NCBI GenBank assembly: GCA_034440575.1
Contig: JAOTOL010001173.1
Location: 248,001-312,000, forward strand
DNA: 64,000 bases
From: Imbricaverruca yamaguchii
Lineage: Eukaryota; Arthropoda; Thecostraca; Neoverrucidae
Direction of reading: 5' to 3'
The translations under genes were made by a program, and so were the position numbers. The notes below the pieces were generated by a model, which was not told where the DNA came from, ran no database searches, and saw only the letters and a list, made by a program, of their open reading frames with translations. Of the stretch, positions 1-11,165 are shown in pieces (position 1 is the stretch's first letter; each line of letters begins with the position of its first letter).

Positions 1-1690
1 AAAATACTGGTGCAATTGCCAAAAAAAAATATCAGACCTTAAAATAAATTTACAGGGAAATATGTACTTATTAGTTAATATTTGAATTCTTGATATGCCT
101 TTCCAATGCAAAGTTGATTAATGTGATTAAAATGTGACCACTCTCACCTGTACTGTGTGAGATGTGATTTAAGGGTTCATTATTGCAGTTTTGAGTGTTT
201 ACAAGTGACGTTTTGCACATTTTTACAGAGGCAAAGCTAAAATGAGTTTGGTATAAGTTAGGCATTTCTTTAGCTTCCTCAATTTTCAGATCGAGTTGTT
301 CATGAATGTGATTATTTTTATTGGAAGCTAATTTATGTTCTCTTCTGAAAAGTGGCAAGGCTGGAGCTGTGTGAGGTTTTTACAATTGCACCTGCAGAAG
401 AAGATTTGCATTTTAGTTGAGGTGGCATTTCAAGAAAAAATTGTAAATGCATGTTTCTGAAAGTCATTAAGGTGATATGACCATTTTCTTCCAGCGCAAA
501 TGCACGCTTTTCAGTTCGTAAGTGAAGTAATGCGAAATGTGTTGCTTTGAGTGGGGTAATTGGTCATGAAGGATAATGTTAAATGTATAAACAGTGCATC
601 CAAACCAATTTCATCCATTGAATATCTTTGATATCACATATGCAACAATGCTGGCTGAGTTATCACCACAATCCTTTCCCAGTCCAAACCTAACCTACCT
701 CTTTTTCAGGAAAAACACTGTTGTTTCTATTCTATCCTCCAAATTCCCAAAACCTCTGGTATTTATATATAAGAAGCCCCAATGAAGACAATTTTTTAGA
801 CAGATGTATGGACTGAACTTCTTGAAGCTTACTAGCAACTTCTTCCCAGTATCCTGAAAATATTTTTCCATAAACTGTGTTGAATGAAGAACAAGGCTAC
901 TTGGGAGTAGGGAAAGATCGGAAGAAGACAGGATACGCAATCATGCACGGAAAGCCAAAACCAGGTTTAATTATACGAACAAAATGAATACATATATTTG
1001 CATGTGGCTATTTCTAACATTTTTATTATGATATTCCAGCAGAATAATGGCCAGCCCTTTCTACATGGAGTAATGATAACAGATTCAGCCTAGGATACAA
1101 AATGTATGCTTCCATTAACTGAGTTTCCATGTCAGGAGGTTAATTAATATACGGTGCACAATTGATGCGAGTGTGTAATTAAGGTACAATGCATCTACTA
1201 TTTCCTTCGTGAATCACGTTCAACATCCAGCATACAATAGCAGTAGGTTTTAGATGACCGAACATGAGTATGTTTTAGGAGGTCCAACATCAGTTGTTTA
1301 GGTTAGATTCAGCTAGGATATTTTTGTAATTTGACATCAGTGTTCTTTGTTAGTCACCAAAAACCCCATTTCCCCACACTTTCCATATTTTACATATTAT
1401 TCCATATTCTCCCCACACTTTACATAACCTCTTATGTCTTATGGCGTGGGGGATAGCATGTACTGTCATTGTCAACATTAGTGTTTTTCCTAGTGTTTGA
1501 AAAATCTTTGTTGAATGATATTAATATTATTTTTTAGTGCAATTACTTTTTTCTAGATATCAGCACATGAACTTGAGCTGCCGATTTGCTGAGATTTCAT
1601 TTCCCATAGAAATGAATATCAGCTTACTTCAAATCACATCAGATAATGATGTGAATTGAAGAAATGTTAAATGCTAAGCGTGGCGGTGGG
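1..1690. other. AT-rich gene-free stretch
   Basis: I see no credible coding region, RNA gene or mobile element here. Open frames are short and without recognisable domains. Confidence 0.5.
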
Positions 1691-1701
1691 GGGGGGGGGG
1701 G

Positions 1702-2102
1702 ATGATATGTGGCTTGGTCCATGGCCAGAAAGAAACCAGCGGACCGATCGCTGGGCACCCATTTGCGTATCCCGAAGATGAACTACGAGAAGCGTTCTGG
1801 ACTCGCCTCCTAAGCATTAGCGGCCTGACGGTTCCCACAGAGGAATTCTTCCACACATTCAGACAGATGAATGCAGCGTTTTGTGTTCACCATGCCCAAG
1901 AACCCAACAATCTCAGCAGACATCCAAAGGTCATGGAAAGTTTCCGCCAGGTGTTGGAATCCAGATTCAATTCCATAGATAGAATATAATTAAGTGCTTT
2001 GCGAGGATCCGGACATTTATTCATCTCGGGCTGGTGAACAAGGTGAACGTCGCCAAGCTCGCAAAGCGGCAGCAGCGGAAAGCCGAGCAGTTTGTTCAGT
2101 GA
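1702..2102 (+). pseudogene. Unrecognised, possibly transposase-like C-terminal fragment (broken frame)
   Basis: The frame from 1702 reads a plausible soluble protein segment (AFWTRLLSISGLTVPTEEFF and onward) to a stop at 1987-1989. A second frame then continues with KCFARIRTFIHLGLVNKVN, a basic tail, and a stop at 2100-2102. The two frames differ by one base near 1983-1990, and a TAG at 1980-1982 lies in the second frame, so the reading frame is broken. The pattern of a GLTVP-like stretch followed by a conserved aromatic/basic ARIRTFI helix and a lysine/arginine-rich end reminds me of C termini of THAP/P-element-type transposases. That is memory-based inference, not a domain match. A 14-G tract just upstream (about 1687-1700) marks the left side. 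It could also be the last exon of a host gene with a sequencing error. Confidence 0.3.
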
Positions 2103-2937
2103 CTGCGAAGTATGGGCCGCACTTGGGCGATGCTTCACATTCAGATCAGTGTTTGAATCTTTCATTGTTTGGACGTATTGGTGCATCATCTGCCGTTGGT
2201 CATATAGCAGCATATCAGGACTTTCTACACAAATATTACACGAGACTAAACGTGCGTGTTGCAGTCGCACCCAGCGTATGTCAAGCTCAACAACTGATAT
2301 GTGCCTGTGTTTGTGAAGTCGATAGAGCGTAGCCTGTAGGTTTACACGTACTCATCGTCCCACTACGGTGCTCGTGAGTAGTCTGTGTATGTATGCATGT
2401 CGAGCTGTTCTCAGCCACAGATATCACGATGAGGATGTTCCATCTTTTCTTGCCAGTTCGTCCGATTTTATAAGGTGCCTGATATGTACGTACTGTAATG
2501 TTAGGTATTGTAATGTATTGTCGCAATGCAATCTCATTAAGTACCGTGGCTTATCTGCACCTGCTACCGATAACTTCTTATGGATAACTTCTTGGACGCC
2601 CCCGCCAGTCGACACCTCTCCCAAGTGAGAAACCAGACGAGGGGAGCGTCGCCGTCGCCGTCGCCGTGACAACGCCCACCAAGAACACACGCCGGGGCAG
2701 GCGCGGCGCCAGGGGTGCCAAATAGCTTTTCTATCACTTCTACAAACCACACGTTTATAGCTAGTATTGCAAGCACGGTGTTTGTAGTGCAGAGAGTGAT
2801 ATGGGTATTGTGTTATGTTGGTGTACGAATGTTGTTGCGCATCTGCTCCCACTACTGACCACAAATCTATCCTTTCTTTGTAAATATCTGTGACCCAGAC
2901 TGTCCGTAATAGCCACTGCACGTGGAGGGCATGTATT

Positions 2938-2970
<33 letters not shown>

Positions 2971-3718
2971 ATATGTCACGCGTTTGGTGGAGCCGCGGTA
3001 GCAGAGGCGAAAAAAGCCGGCGACACGCCGACGCATGCCGGTGACAGCTAAAGGGACACGGAAGATTAGTGAGACAGCCAAAGTCTGACATGTCTTTTTC
3101 TTTCCGAGCTTGAAAAAAAACGTATTTTTAACGTAATTTTTTAGAACGAATCGTATCAGTCCATTCTTTGGCTAGTTTACATTAGAAGACGGCACATTTT
3201 ATATATAGTGGTGGCGTCCTTATGAGACAGCTGCTGGCTGAAAAAAGCTGCAGTCCGAGCGGCGGCCTGTACTAAATCCTCATAGAGGTCGTCACCTTGT
3301 CGGTGAGTCAGCCGATAGCTGTCTCATGCGGGACATTTGTGGCGCGCTTAAACTTGCTGAACGAAGGAAAATCGGGTCCTGGTAAATGACATCATGAACG
3401 TTAAGGGCATCTGCCTGCTCTTAATTAACGCAATAATTCGTGAAACAAAAAAGCAAATCAACACGAAGACATTTGTTTCAAGCAAATCACAACAGGTACC
3501 TAAAATATTGTCACTTCCTTTTATAGATCCGCGGGTACGTATATAGTTTTCTGTGATGTCATTTGGAGAATGGAAAATGGAGAATTGGAGAATGAAGATA
3601 CTTGATGGCTTGAATGGTTTGCCATGATCTTTGTCCACCGTTTGGTTCGTTCGTCAGGCCTCTGTGCGAATAGTGGCAGTTCTGCGCTCTTTTTTGCCCT
3701 TGTAGAGTAGCTGGAACC
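2103..3718. other. Gene-free stretch with an (AAAT)n tract
   Basis: No supported gene. A perfect (AAAT)n tract at 2941-2973 follows a GC-moderate segment and could be the tail of a decayed plus-strand LINE, but no RT domain is visible upstream. CpG-rich patches at 2580-2720 have no coding signature. Confidence 0.45.
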
Positions 3719-3901
3719 ATGGGGAAGTCGACGCCTTCTGCACCATCAAGGAAGAAGGTGACTTGCGGCTATGAAAGCTGTAGTTATGAAGGAGAAATGC
3801 GCAACATGAAGAGGCACAATAAGTTGAGGCACGGAGGTGGGCCGTTGCGAGTAAAAAAATATGTCATTCGGTGTAGGAGGAAAGTGGGAACGATGGTGTA
3901 G
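3719..3901 (+). CDS. Small ORF with a C2H2-like zinc finger
   Basis: A 60-residue ORF starts at an ATG in a good context (GAACCATGG). It is rich in Ser/Pro/Lys at the N terminus, then has one C-x4-C-x11-H-x4-H motif (Cys16, Cys21, His33, His38) and a basic C terminus. The spacing is close to, but not exactly, a classical C2H2 finger, so zinc binding is an inference. It could be a first exon, a remnant of a transposon-encoded DNA-binding domain, or chance. No flanking exon was found and the stop at 3899-3901 is in frame without an obvious donor. I do not recognise a specific family. Confidence 0.3.
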   Translation: MGKSTPSAPSRKKVTCGYESCSYEGEMRNMKRHNKLRHGGGPLRVKKYVIRCRRKVGTMV

Positions 3902-4106
3902 ACCGGTGCCGAATGACGATGTCAACGAATCATCAGGAGCAGGTAATTAATGCTTTTTGTGTGTGTGGTGATTCACTGGACAATTCTATGCAGGCGAGGA
4001 ATTTATTTTCTTGTGCTGGCTGTGCCTGCTGACCAGATTTATGTACCCAGGTAGCCAGCCGATATCACCAAGCGGTGGCAGGCTGGCAAAACTCACACAC
4101 ACACAC

Positions 4107-4132
4107 GTAGGTAGGTAGGTAGGTAGGTAGGA
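4107..4132. repeat. (GTAG)n microsatellite
   Basis: About six copies of GTAG follow a short (CA)n run at 4092-4106. It ends in GGACCTACC, which inverts part of the repeat. Confidence 0.9.
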
Positions 4133-4188
4133 CCTACCCGCCTAACACAGGGCTCTGTTTGTGCTTTGTAATCCTAAATATGGACAAG

Positions 4189-4246
4189 TATGGGCGCAAT
4201 ATGACCAGAGCAGTCAAAGCGTTCGAAAGCCCAAATAACTAACTAA
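4189..4246 (+). mobile_element. 58-bp 3'-end copy of an I-like LINE, with TSD
   Basis: The insert begins TATGGGCGCAATATGACC and ends in a CCCAAATAACTAACTAA-type tail. It matches the 3' ends of the full-length elements near 7193 and 18412. It is flanked by a perfect 15-bp direct repeat, CTAAATATGGACAAG, at 4174-4188 and 4247-4261. This is the signature of target-primed reverse transcription with extreme 5' truncation. It is in plus orientation, unlike the two long elements. Confidence 0.85.
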
Positions 4247-4889
4247 CTAAATATGGACAAGAAGTTGTGGGGTAAAGCAATATGGAGAGGATGCTTTTCT
4301 TCCAGCCTGAAACATCTGAATCTGCTTGCACTGCCAATGAGTCAAGGATTTTGTTGCAGAGCTGTTAATTGTCAAGCAATACCACTCAACCCAAGATAAG
4401 AAGAATGAGATGATAATTAAGTGGGGGATGATGTTCTAGGTGCAAAAATTAATATAGCAATAGTCAATGTCTAATTCTGTATCATGTCCACATTTTCAGC
4501 ATACAAAGTAATGTCCATATTTTCAGTCAGCATTCCTGCTAACAGCATGCAAAGTAATGCTTTAAAAATACAAATTAAACTTAGTCTGTCCTCCCCTTGA
4601 AGAAAAACAAAACAAAAGGGAAACTGGAAATATTCAATGGTATTATTGCATTTTAAGGTAGCCAGAAGACAAGTTTTACACACATTTTACTTCATGAACA
4701 TATCAAGGTGTTAGGTGATGCTCTAGTTGAAATATTTTTGGATTTTAGTGATTCTTTAAAATACAATTCATGTAATTTCTTTTCTTGAAGTGGAGGTGAG
4801 GCTATGTTGGGCTTGGTTACTTCTTTTCTGTATTATTTGTGTCATTTTGTGAGTACCACCACAACTAGTCCAGGAATCATTGTCATGGG

Positions 4890-5190
4890 GTAGCTTTAGG
4901 AACCAGGGTTCTATCGCTAAGCAGAGCTTGTTGCGTGAACCCTCGCCCCACCACCCGATCCACGAATTCCTTTTCAACGGCAGAATTTTGATCGAAAGTT
5001 TAACGTGCCGTCAATAACACCGACACGGCCGCCCGTTAGCTCGTCCCCGGCCTTATCGGGCCAGTTACCAACTCACACTCCCTGCCGGGGGCTAAACGCG
5101 AGCGCGCGAAGCGACTCGAACCCTGTGTTGCCAGGACAGGGGAGACCAGCACAGGCCAGCGCTCTAACCAACTGAGCTACCGGGGTGGCA
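4890..5190 (-). mobile_element. tRNA-derived SINE, family A, copy 1
   Basis: On the minus strand the element starts near 5188 with a tRNA-like head. An A-box-like TAGCTCAGTTGGTTAGAGC and a B box GGTTCGAGTC are spaced as in a Pol III type 2 promoter. There is no matching 3' acceptor strand, so it is not a functional tRNA gene. A body of about 220 bp follows, down to about 4890. Its body is repeated at 62932-63112. The head reads as tRNA-related, but the source tRNA is uncertain. Confidence 0.75.
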
Positions 5191-5199
5191 TTTCAGGTT

Positions 5200-6225
5200 G
5201 CACGACGCAAATAAAGAAATCATATTTTGAAAGGAAAATATTTTCTTTAGTTAAAAATAGAACACATTTAATTAAAAAGATGTATGGTATTGCATGGTAA
5301 TTTTCCATTCCAACCGCAAATTAAGCTGTTATTAAAGTTGCTTCCGAGCTGGTCTGGCATAGAAATTGCTGTTACCCCTGCAATATTGCATGCATGACAG
5401 AAGTTGGTTCACATGGCGTTAGCGACGCAGCCAATTCATTTCGACTGAAAATGCCGAATAACGGTGTGCGAACATGGGCAAAGCCACGCTGGGGAATGAA
5501 CGGGGATGCTTCCCCAATCTTGCCAAGTTCCGGGTTAAGCCTTTGACAATGCATGATAATCGAACCGAAATCCTCATGCGGGCATCTAAAATCCGTCTTA
5601 GCGCTTATGGGTTCCACAAAGTTGTTGCCGAATCTAAATCGAGCTTTCATAGTACGAAATGCGTGATTTTTTTATTTTGCGCCGGCACTCCAGAAAGTTC
5701 AGGATTGTCACCGAAATATTTTAGCAAACGTCCGCTCCTGTCCAAACAATGCTTGTCGCAGTCCTGGTGGCGTGTGTTCGCCGTGTATAGTAAAAGGCGT
5801 GGAGCCGAGCTTAGAACTGGCATCGCTCTGACTCCAGCTCGGGTCCAGTCATTTGACTGTTCGGCAGCATGCACAATTGTTGGTTTTGTCACCTTGATAA
5901 TCATGTACTGTTATTATATGCACACCTCGAGGAGCAGGGACTAATGTTGGTCGGCGTGTACTGGTGGGAGGGGAAAGGGCAACCGTTAGTTTTTAGCTCA
6001 ATATTTGCAATGCACTGCCGTAGTGCCACAAATGATTAAATTCAGGGGATCCTGTCTCCTGTCCCACCCCCGATGTTCCGCCGCCCGTGTCAGGAAGGGA
6101 CTGTGGGCCTGGACACTGTCATAAGCGGTGACGTGTTCCGTATTTTCTATGCCTGGCTGATTAGAAGAAGTGCCCAACCATAAATTTAAGGTGGCTGAAC
6201 CCCAGCCTTGCAGAACATCTGAATA
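5200..6225. other. No supported gene
   Basis: A 156-codon open frame (5474-5944, plus) and an overlapping minus frame have no domain, signal or repeat I recognise. I do not call either as a gene. Confidence 0.4.
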
Positions 6226-6334
6226 TTGAATATTGCAGAATATTTCCCTTCTCTTTATGAAAAAGATCGTCCCATGTGAACAGTGTCTTAATTCACTGTC
6301 GCTTATTAGAAGGAGTTCCCACGACGCGCACAAA

Positions 6335-6425
6335 AAGCTGCCGGCCTCCAGGCTCGAACCGGCTACCTCCGAGTCGGCAAACCGACGCGCTACCAACTGC
6401 GCTACCAACACCGAGTCGCTCGGCC
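6335..6425 (-). repeat. tRNA-like SINE head, family B
   Basis: The minus strand carries an A-box-like TAGCGCAGTTGGTAGCGCG (6390-6408 region) and a B box GGTTCGAGCC (6351-6360), separated by an anticodon-arm-like stem (GTCGGTTTGCCGAC). No acceptor stem closes it. A SINE body probably continues toward 6225, but its end cannot be fixed from one copy. Confidence 0.6.
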
Positions 6426-6589
6426 CGCTTAAGTTAAATAGTGTCGATGGATATGACATGGGTCTAAATAACACCATTTTATACAATAACTAACAAATTC
6501 GTGTGAAAGTCTCCCATTATTATCGAAATACCATGAAAGAAGCTTTCAGATGACGTATAATTTGCACCACTCACGTATACTTGTTAGCC

Positions 6590-7192
6590 AGGAACGTACG
6601 CGGAAAAGTACCATTTCTTGCTGTCGTGATAATGTGCTGAGCCCAAATCAGCGCCCAGATGACGTCCCCGGCTGCCAATGAACATTGACAGGGGCCGGGT
6701 ACACTGAGCATACGGTGATTGGGCGGTGACCGAAGACGACTTTTGATGCCACCGCCTGAAGAGACATACTAACAGCAAGGTGTTCAGCGGGGACACTGCT
6801 ATGCACCGCCAGCATGACGCCTCCATGTGCAACAGCATCGGTGTGGTTGTCTACGAAAAACCCGGTAATTGTTTAGATAAAATGGTGTGTGTGGCGTGAG
6901 TTTAGTCTCCTGTATGCAAACAATAAACGGGTTTCGGTCATGTAGTAAAATCTGTAGCTCCTGGAGACTGGTATTAATGCCTCTACAGTTCCATTGTAAC
7001 ACAAAAGTTATGTTCACTGAAAGTGACTAAAGGAGGGGAGGAGAACACGCACGAAGGTTGATACGATGGGGCATATCATATAATCGAGTCGACCAGTCGG
7101 CCTTGTCCCAAGTGAGTGGGTTCTGGGCCGCGAGCGTCGTGACGGGGTATAAAATGTATACGATAGTAGTGTGACTACGAGTGACCAGCATG
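6590..7192 (-). pseudogene. Endonuclease fragment of an I-like LINE (host of element 1)
   Basis: From 7017 the minus strand encodes the start of an APE-type endonuclease, with LQWNCRGI and, about 25 residues on, QETKL. After a frameshift near 6840 the block AVAHGGVMLAVH continues and a degraded GDFNAHH-like block follows. These match residues 10-145 of element 1 ORF2. The fragment stops near 6590, so the rest of ORF2 is missing. Bases 7018-7192 are the ORF1-ORF2 junction of the same copy. Its upstream part resumes at 13544, beyond element 1, which inserted here. It is non-functional, with frameshifts and loss of RT. Confidence 0.8.
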
Positions 7193-7380
7193 TTGTTGTT
7201 GTTGTTATTGGTGTTTTGGGGCGCATCAACTGCAAAGGTTATATAGCGCCCATAACTTCGTCAGTCAAACCAGTTGTGGACGTATCGACGTGGAGTAAAT
7301 TGGAGGACTGGGGTTACAATTCGCTAGTGCACTTCCTGATGGCGTGTTAAGAGAAGATAAAAATGTTTGGCGCTTATATC

Positions 7381-10300
7381 CTACCTTTGTTGGCGTGAGT
7401 ACACGACGTCAATTCCAATCGCAGAAAGGAATGGGAACAGTTCAGCGACATAGTGTGACCCGTCGCCCAGTAGTTCCACCAGGGTGGGCGATGGGGTTCC
7501 AAAGAAGCGACGACGTTCCGCTCGAAGATGACAACATGTGCTGAAAATATGGGCCACAGACAGGTTGTCCCCGCAACGTGGACAGACTGGCCGTTCTTCC
7601 GAGCATAGAAGGTAGCGATGTGAAAAATACGTGTGTCCTAACCGAAGGCGGCACAGAATCACTTCCTCACGCCTCGATTGTCGCGAGCAGGACTGCCATG
7701 CCCCCAGATGGGGTTTTAACACCTTCAGTTTGTTGCCCAGGACAGCATCCCAAGAAGACTGCCACTTGGTTTGTAGGTAAACAGATATACTTCGGTAGAA
7801 GTCCCTTGCAGGGAGTGGCAACCGACGCGTGCAGTGTGCATTCGCTGAGCGTTTAGCTGCAGCGTCCGCGAGCTCGTTTCCAATAATTCCGACGTGGCTT
7901 GGTATCCAACACAGTACCACACTTTTCCCCTCCCGAGCTAGGGAAGAAATGAGCAGCAGTATGTCTTGTATCATGGGGTTAGGGGGGTTAAATCGTTTCA
8001 GGGCCATAAGACTACTGAGAGAATCAGACAAGATCAGGTGTAGATCTCCGTCGCCTACCTGGATAAAAGAAAGAGCCTTGGCAATAGCCACCAGTTCTGC
8101 TGTGAAAACGGATGCATGCTGTGGCAGTGTAAAACCCCGAGTAGTATTACCACATACAAAAGCGCTTCCGACGCCTGTATCAGTTTTAGAGCCATCGGTG
8201 TATGTGGCTGTATACCCCTCGTACGACCAGATGGTTTCGAGGGCTCGTGCCTGCAATTCTATGCATGTGGTACTTTGTTTACATGTTTCGGCTACAGAGA
8301 AATCAATACTTGGGGAGGTCAATTCCCATGGGGGAGTTCTGATTTGTGTTGTCCGGAGGACACCACGCAGCCTGATCCCACTCTCCTGGAATAGTTCTCG
8401 AATTCTTAAACAGAACGGATTCATATATGAAGGCCGTCTGTGTTGAAACAGACGGAAGTTACGAGATGAAAAGACCGCTTGATATGTGGGGTGGTCGGGA
8501 AACTGTGCCAGCTTGATAGCATACCGCATGCCCAGCATCTGACGGCGCATGGCGAGCGATGGTTCGTTTGCTTCAACAAGGAGACTCGCTGTTGGCGAGG
8601 TGCGGAATGCTCCAGTAGCGATGCGCAGTGAAGAGTGGTGTATCGTATTTAAAGTACGCTTGGTGGAATCGCTTGCAGAGTCATACACAAAACTAGCGTA
8701 GTCCAGTCTTGAGCGAATTAAGGATCTATACAAGACAAGCAGGGTTCTCCTGTCCGCCCCATATGTAGTACGAGATATGCATTTTAAGATGTTCATAGAT
8801 CTAAAACATTGCTCACGTATGACCTTAAAATGTTCCTTGTACGAAAGTCGCGTATCAAAGTGAATTCCAAGGAAACGAACCACCGATTTGCAAGGGATGG
8901 TCTCTCTATAGAGGCTAAGCGACAGATCCCGGGAACACTGTCGCCGCCGGCAGAAATGAATACAGACAGTTTTAGAAGTTGAAAAGTGGAACCCGTTGGC
9001 CGAACTCCATCGCTGTAGTCGTGTTACGGCAGACTGGAGCTGCCTTTCCATGGAGGAGACCTTCGAACCAGGACACCAAATGGCGAAATCGTCCACAAAC
9101 AACGATCGCCCGATGGTAGATGGGAGGTTGTCGCCGATGTCATTAATCATAATTCCGAACAGGGGAACGCTCAAAATGCTGCCCTGTGGAACACCATTAG
9201 GTTGTGGGTAGCTATCAGAATACCGATTCCCCACTCGGACACAGAAGGATCGGTCGGCTAGGAAGTTTTGCAAAAATTTCCCCATATGTCCGCGTATACC
9301 GTGCCTAAAAACTTTTAGAAGAATGCCACGTCGCCAAGTCGTATCATATGCGCCCTCAATGTCGAAGAAGACAGCGCCAATGTGTCGTTTGCGCTGAAAC
9401 TCTGTTCGTATCACTGTGTCTAGTGATAAAATATGGTCAACTGTACAGCGGTTCTTTCTAAAACCACACTGCGCGTTTGTAAAAAATTTGGAGTGCTCCA
9501 AAAACCACATCAAACGTACGTTCACCATTCTCTCCATGAGTTTACATAATGATGAGGTGAGGGCGATGGGTCGGTAATGTATTGGATCAGATCCACTCTT
9601 GCCAGGCTTCAGAATCGGAATTATTGTTGCTTTTCGCCATGAGGGTGGAAAGCCTCCTCTTTCCCATAGTCCGTTGAAAAGTCCTAAAAGCACGTGGAGC
9701 GCATTGGGAGGAAGATGTTTTAGCATGTCGTTGTGCACTTCATCAGGGCCCTCAGATACACTCCGTAGGGCATTCACGGCGGAAAGCAGCTCAGTCGCGG
9801 TGAATGGTGCGTTGTATGAAAGTATCTCGGTGGTTGAAAAGTCTATTGGAGGTCGTTCGTGGCGGGTTTGGGGGCGTGCGATTTGTGGCTCAAAGCTTCC
9901 ATCTCGGCTGCGTTCCGATAGCGCACGTGCAATTTCATTAGCCACGACGGAAGGATCAGAGATGACCCGACTTCCTACCTGCAGTACAGGCAGTGGTGTG
10001 GACGAGAACTTTCCCGCGATCCTGTTAATACGCGTCCATATTTGGGCGACTGGTGTTCGGTGGGTGAGAGTGTTTAAAAAGGAGCGGAAGTATACCCGTT
10101 TGGCTTCCAGGCAAGTTCGACGAGAAGAGGCTCTGGCACGAAGAAACGCTATGCGATTTTCGTCGGTACAGTTGTGGTTGAATGCTCTGAATGCCCGTTT
10201 GCGTGCACGAATGGCGCTTCCGCACTCGTCCGTCCACCATGGAACTGCGGAACGTCGGGGGGCACCAGTAGTTCTTGGGATGCAAACAATAGCACAGTTG

Positions 10301-11106
10301 ATGAGCACTAAGGTAAATTCTTCTATGGATTTTGGCAAACAGAGAGAATTGGCAGAAAAATTTGCTTCAAGTCTATTCTCGAAGTCGGTCCATTTGGCCT
10401 TTTTTAAATTCCATCGCCTTGGTCTCGGCCTAAGGACTAATTCATCTTGGTAAGCCAACCATACCGGAAAGTGGTCGCTGCCCAATGGGTCGTCGGCCAC
10501 CGACCAAGTGAAAGATTGAAACAGCTGAGGGCTGCACAGACTTAGATCTAAAACAGACTTATTTCCGGATGGGAGGGCAATATGTGTCTGGGATCCTGTG
10601 TTTAAAAGGCAGAGGGCTTCGTCGTGAATGAAGGATTCTAAGAGGCGGCCACGTAAGTTTGTGGCGAAACATCCCCATACGGTATGGTGTGCGTTAAAGT
10701 CTCCCAACAGTAAAACTGGGGGAGGGAGTTCCAGCATTAGGAGATGGAGATCTGCAGCAGGAAGAGAGAGTCCTGGCGGCAAGTACACAGAACAAATTGT
10801 CAGTGCACGTTGGTTCAAGTTGATGCGAGCAGCAACAGCTTGTAGACAGGTTTGCAAAACTAATTCATGTACAGGTATGGTGTGGTGTACGGCTAAAAGC
10901 ACGCCGCCGTGCGCAACGGTGTCAGTCTGAATATCCTTTCGAAATACGGAATATCCCTTAATAATGCAACGGGCATCCGATGCCAGCTTCGTCTCTTGGA
11001 GACAGATGGCAGCTGGGAGGTACTTGCTGGTCACAGCTTGGAGATCCAATAAACTAGTTTTCAGCCCTCTGCAGTTCCATTGTAAAATTCCATGTGAAGG
11101 AGGCAT
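7381..11106 (-). CDS. Element 1 ORF2: endonuclease-RT-RNase H polyprotein
   Basis: An uninterrupted 1241-residue ORF starts with MPPSHGILQW, 59 bp after ORF1 ends. Residues 1-220 are an APE-like endonuclease (NCRGL 11-15, QETK 37-40, GDFNAH 135-140, SDH 210-212). Residues about 480-800 are the reverse transcriptase: YRPIALTSS at 511, FFDIEGAYD with Asp582, NGVPQGSI 637-644, catalytic FVDD 670-673. Residues 965-1090 are an RNase H with all four acidic positions (Asp971 in YTDGSK, Glu1004, Asp1028, Asp1081). A C-terminal C-x2-C-x7-H-x4-C motif lies at 1175-1191. The protein would nick the target, prime cDNA synthesis there and remove the RNA strand. All catalytic residues are present, so it may be active. 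Confidence 0.95.
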   Translation of the reverse strand: MPPSHGILQWNCRGLKTSLLDLQAVTSKYLPAAICLQETKLASDARCIIKGYSVFRKDIQTDTVAHGGVLLAVHHTIPVHELVLQTCLQAVAARINLNQRALTICSVYLPPGLSLPAADLHLLMLELPPPVLLLGDFNAHHTVWGCFATNLRGRLLESFIHDEALCLLNTGSQTHIALPSGNKSVLDLSLCSPQLFQSFTWSVADDPLGSDHFPVWLAYQDELVLRPRPRRWNLKKAKWTDFENRLEANFSANSLCLPKSIEEFTLVLINCAIVCIPRTTGAPRRSAVPWWTDECGSAIRARKRAFRAFNHNCTDENRIAFLRARASSRRTCLEAKRVYFRSFLNTLTHRTPVAQIWTRINRIAGKFSSTPLPVLQVGSRVISDPSVVANEIARALSERSRDGSFEPQIARPQTRHERPPIDFSTTEILSYNAPFTATELLSAVNALRSVSEGPDEVHNDMLKHLPPNALHVLLGLFNGLWERGGFPPSWRKATIIPILKPGKSGSDPIHYRPIALTSSLCKLMERMVNVRLMWFLEHSKFFTNAQCGFRKNRCTVDHILSLDTVIRTEFQRKRHIGAVFFDIEGAYDTTWRRGILLKVFRHGIRGHMGKFLQNFLADRSFCVRVGNRYSDSYPQPNGVPQGSILSVPLFGIMINDIGDNLPSTIGRSLFVDDFAIWCPGSKVSSMERQLQSAVTRLQRWSSANGFHFSTSKTVCIHFCRRRQCSRDLSLSLYRETIPCKSVVRFLGIHFDTRLSYKEHFKVIREQCFRSMNILKCISRTTYGADRRTLLVLYRSLIRSRLDYASFVYDSASDSTKRTLNTIHHSSLRIATGAFRTSPTASLLVEANEPSLAMRRQMLGMRYAIKLAQFPDHPTYQAVFSSRNFRLFQHRRPSYMNPFCLRIRELFQESGIRLRGVLRTTQIRTPPWELTSPSIDFSVAETCKQSTTCIELQARALETIWSYEGYTATYTDGSKTDTGVGSAFVCGNTTRGFTLPQHASVFTAELVAIAKALSFIQVGDGDLHLILSDSLSSLMALKRFNPPNPMIQDILLLISSLAREGKSVVLCWIPSHVGIIGNELADAAAKRSANAHCTRRLPLPARDFYRSISVYLQTKWQSSWDAVLGNKLKVLKPHLGAWQSCSRQSRREEVILCRLRLGHTYFSHRYLLCSEERPVCPRCGDNLSVAHIFSTCCHLRAERRRFFGTPSPTLVELLGDGSHYVAELFPFLSAIGIDVVYSRQQR

Positions 11107-11165
11107 TCAAATTAAAATTTGAAGAAGTGAAATGTTGTTGAGACGACTAAGATTTCAGATCCAAA

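Noticed and set aside
5110..5188. Functional tRNA gene
   Set aside because: A and B boxes are present but no acceptor stem pairs, and the segment continues into a repeated SINE body.
5474..5944. 156-codon open frame
   Set aside because: No domain or homologue recognised and a comparable open frame on the other strand; composition does not favour coding.
5998..6486. 162-codon minus-strand open frame
   Set aside because: It runs through the tRNA-like SINE head (family B); the translation of the head (AQLVARRFADSEVAGSSLEAG) is a typical SINE artefact.
9599..10453. 284-codon plus-strand frame
   Set aside because: Antisense shadow of the element 1 ORF2.
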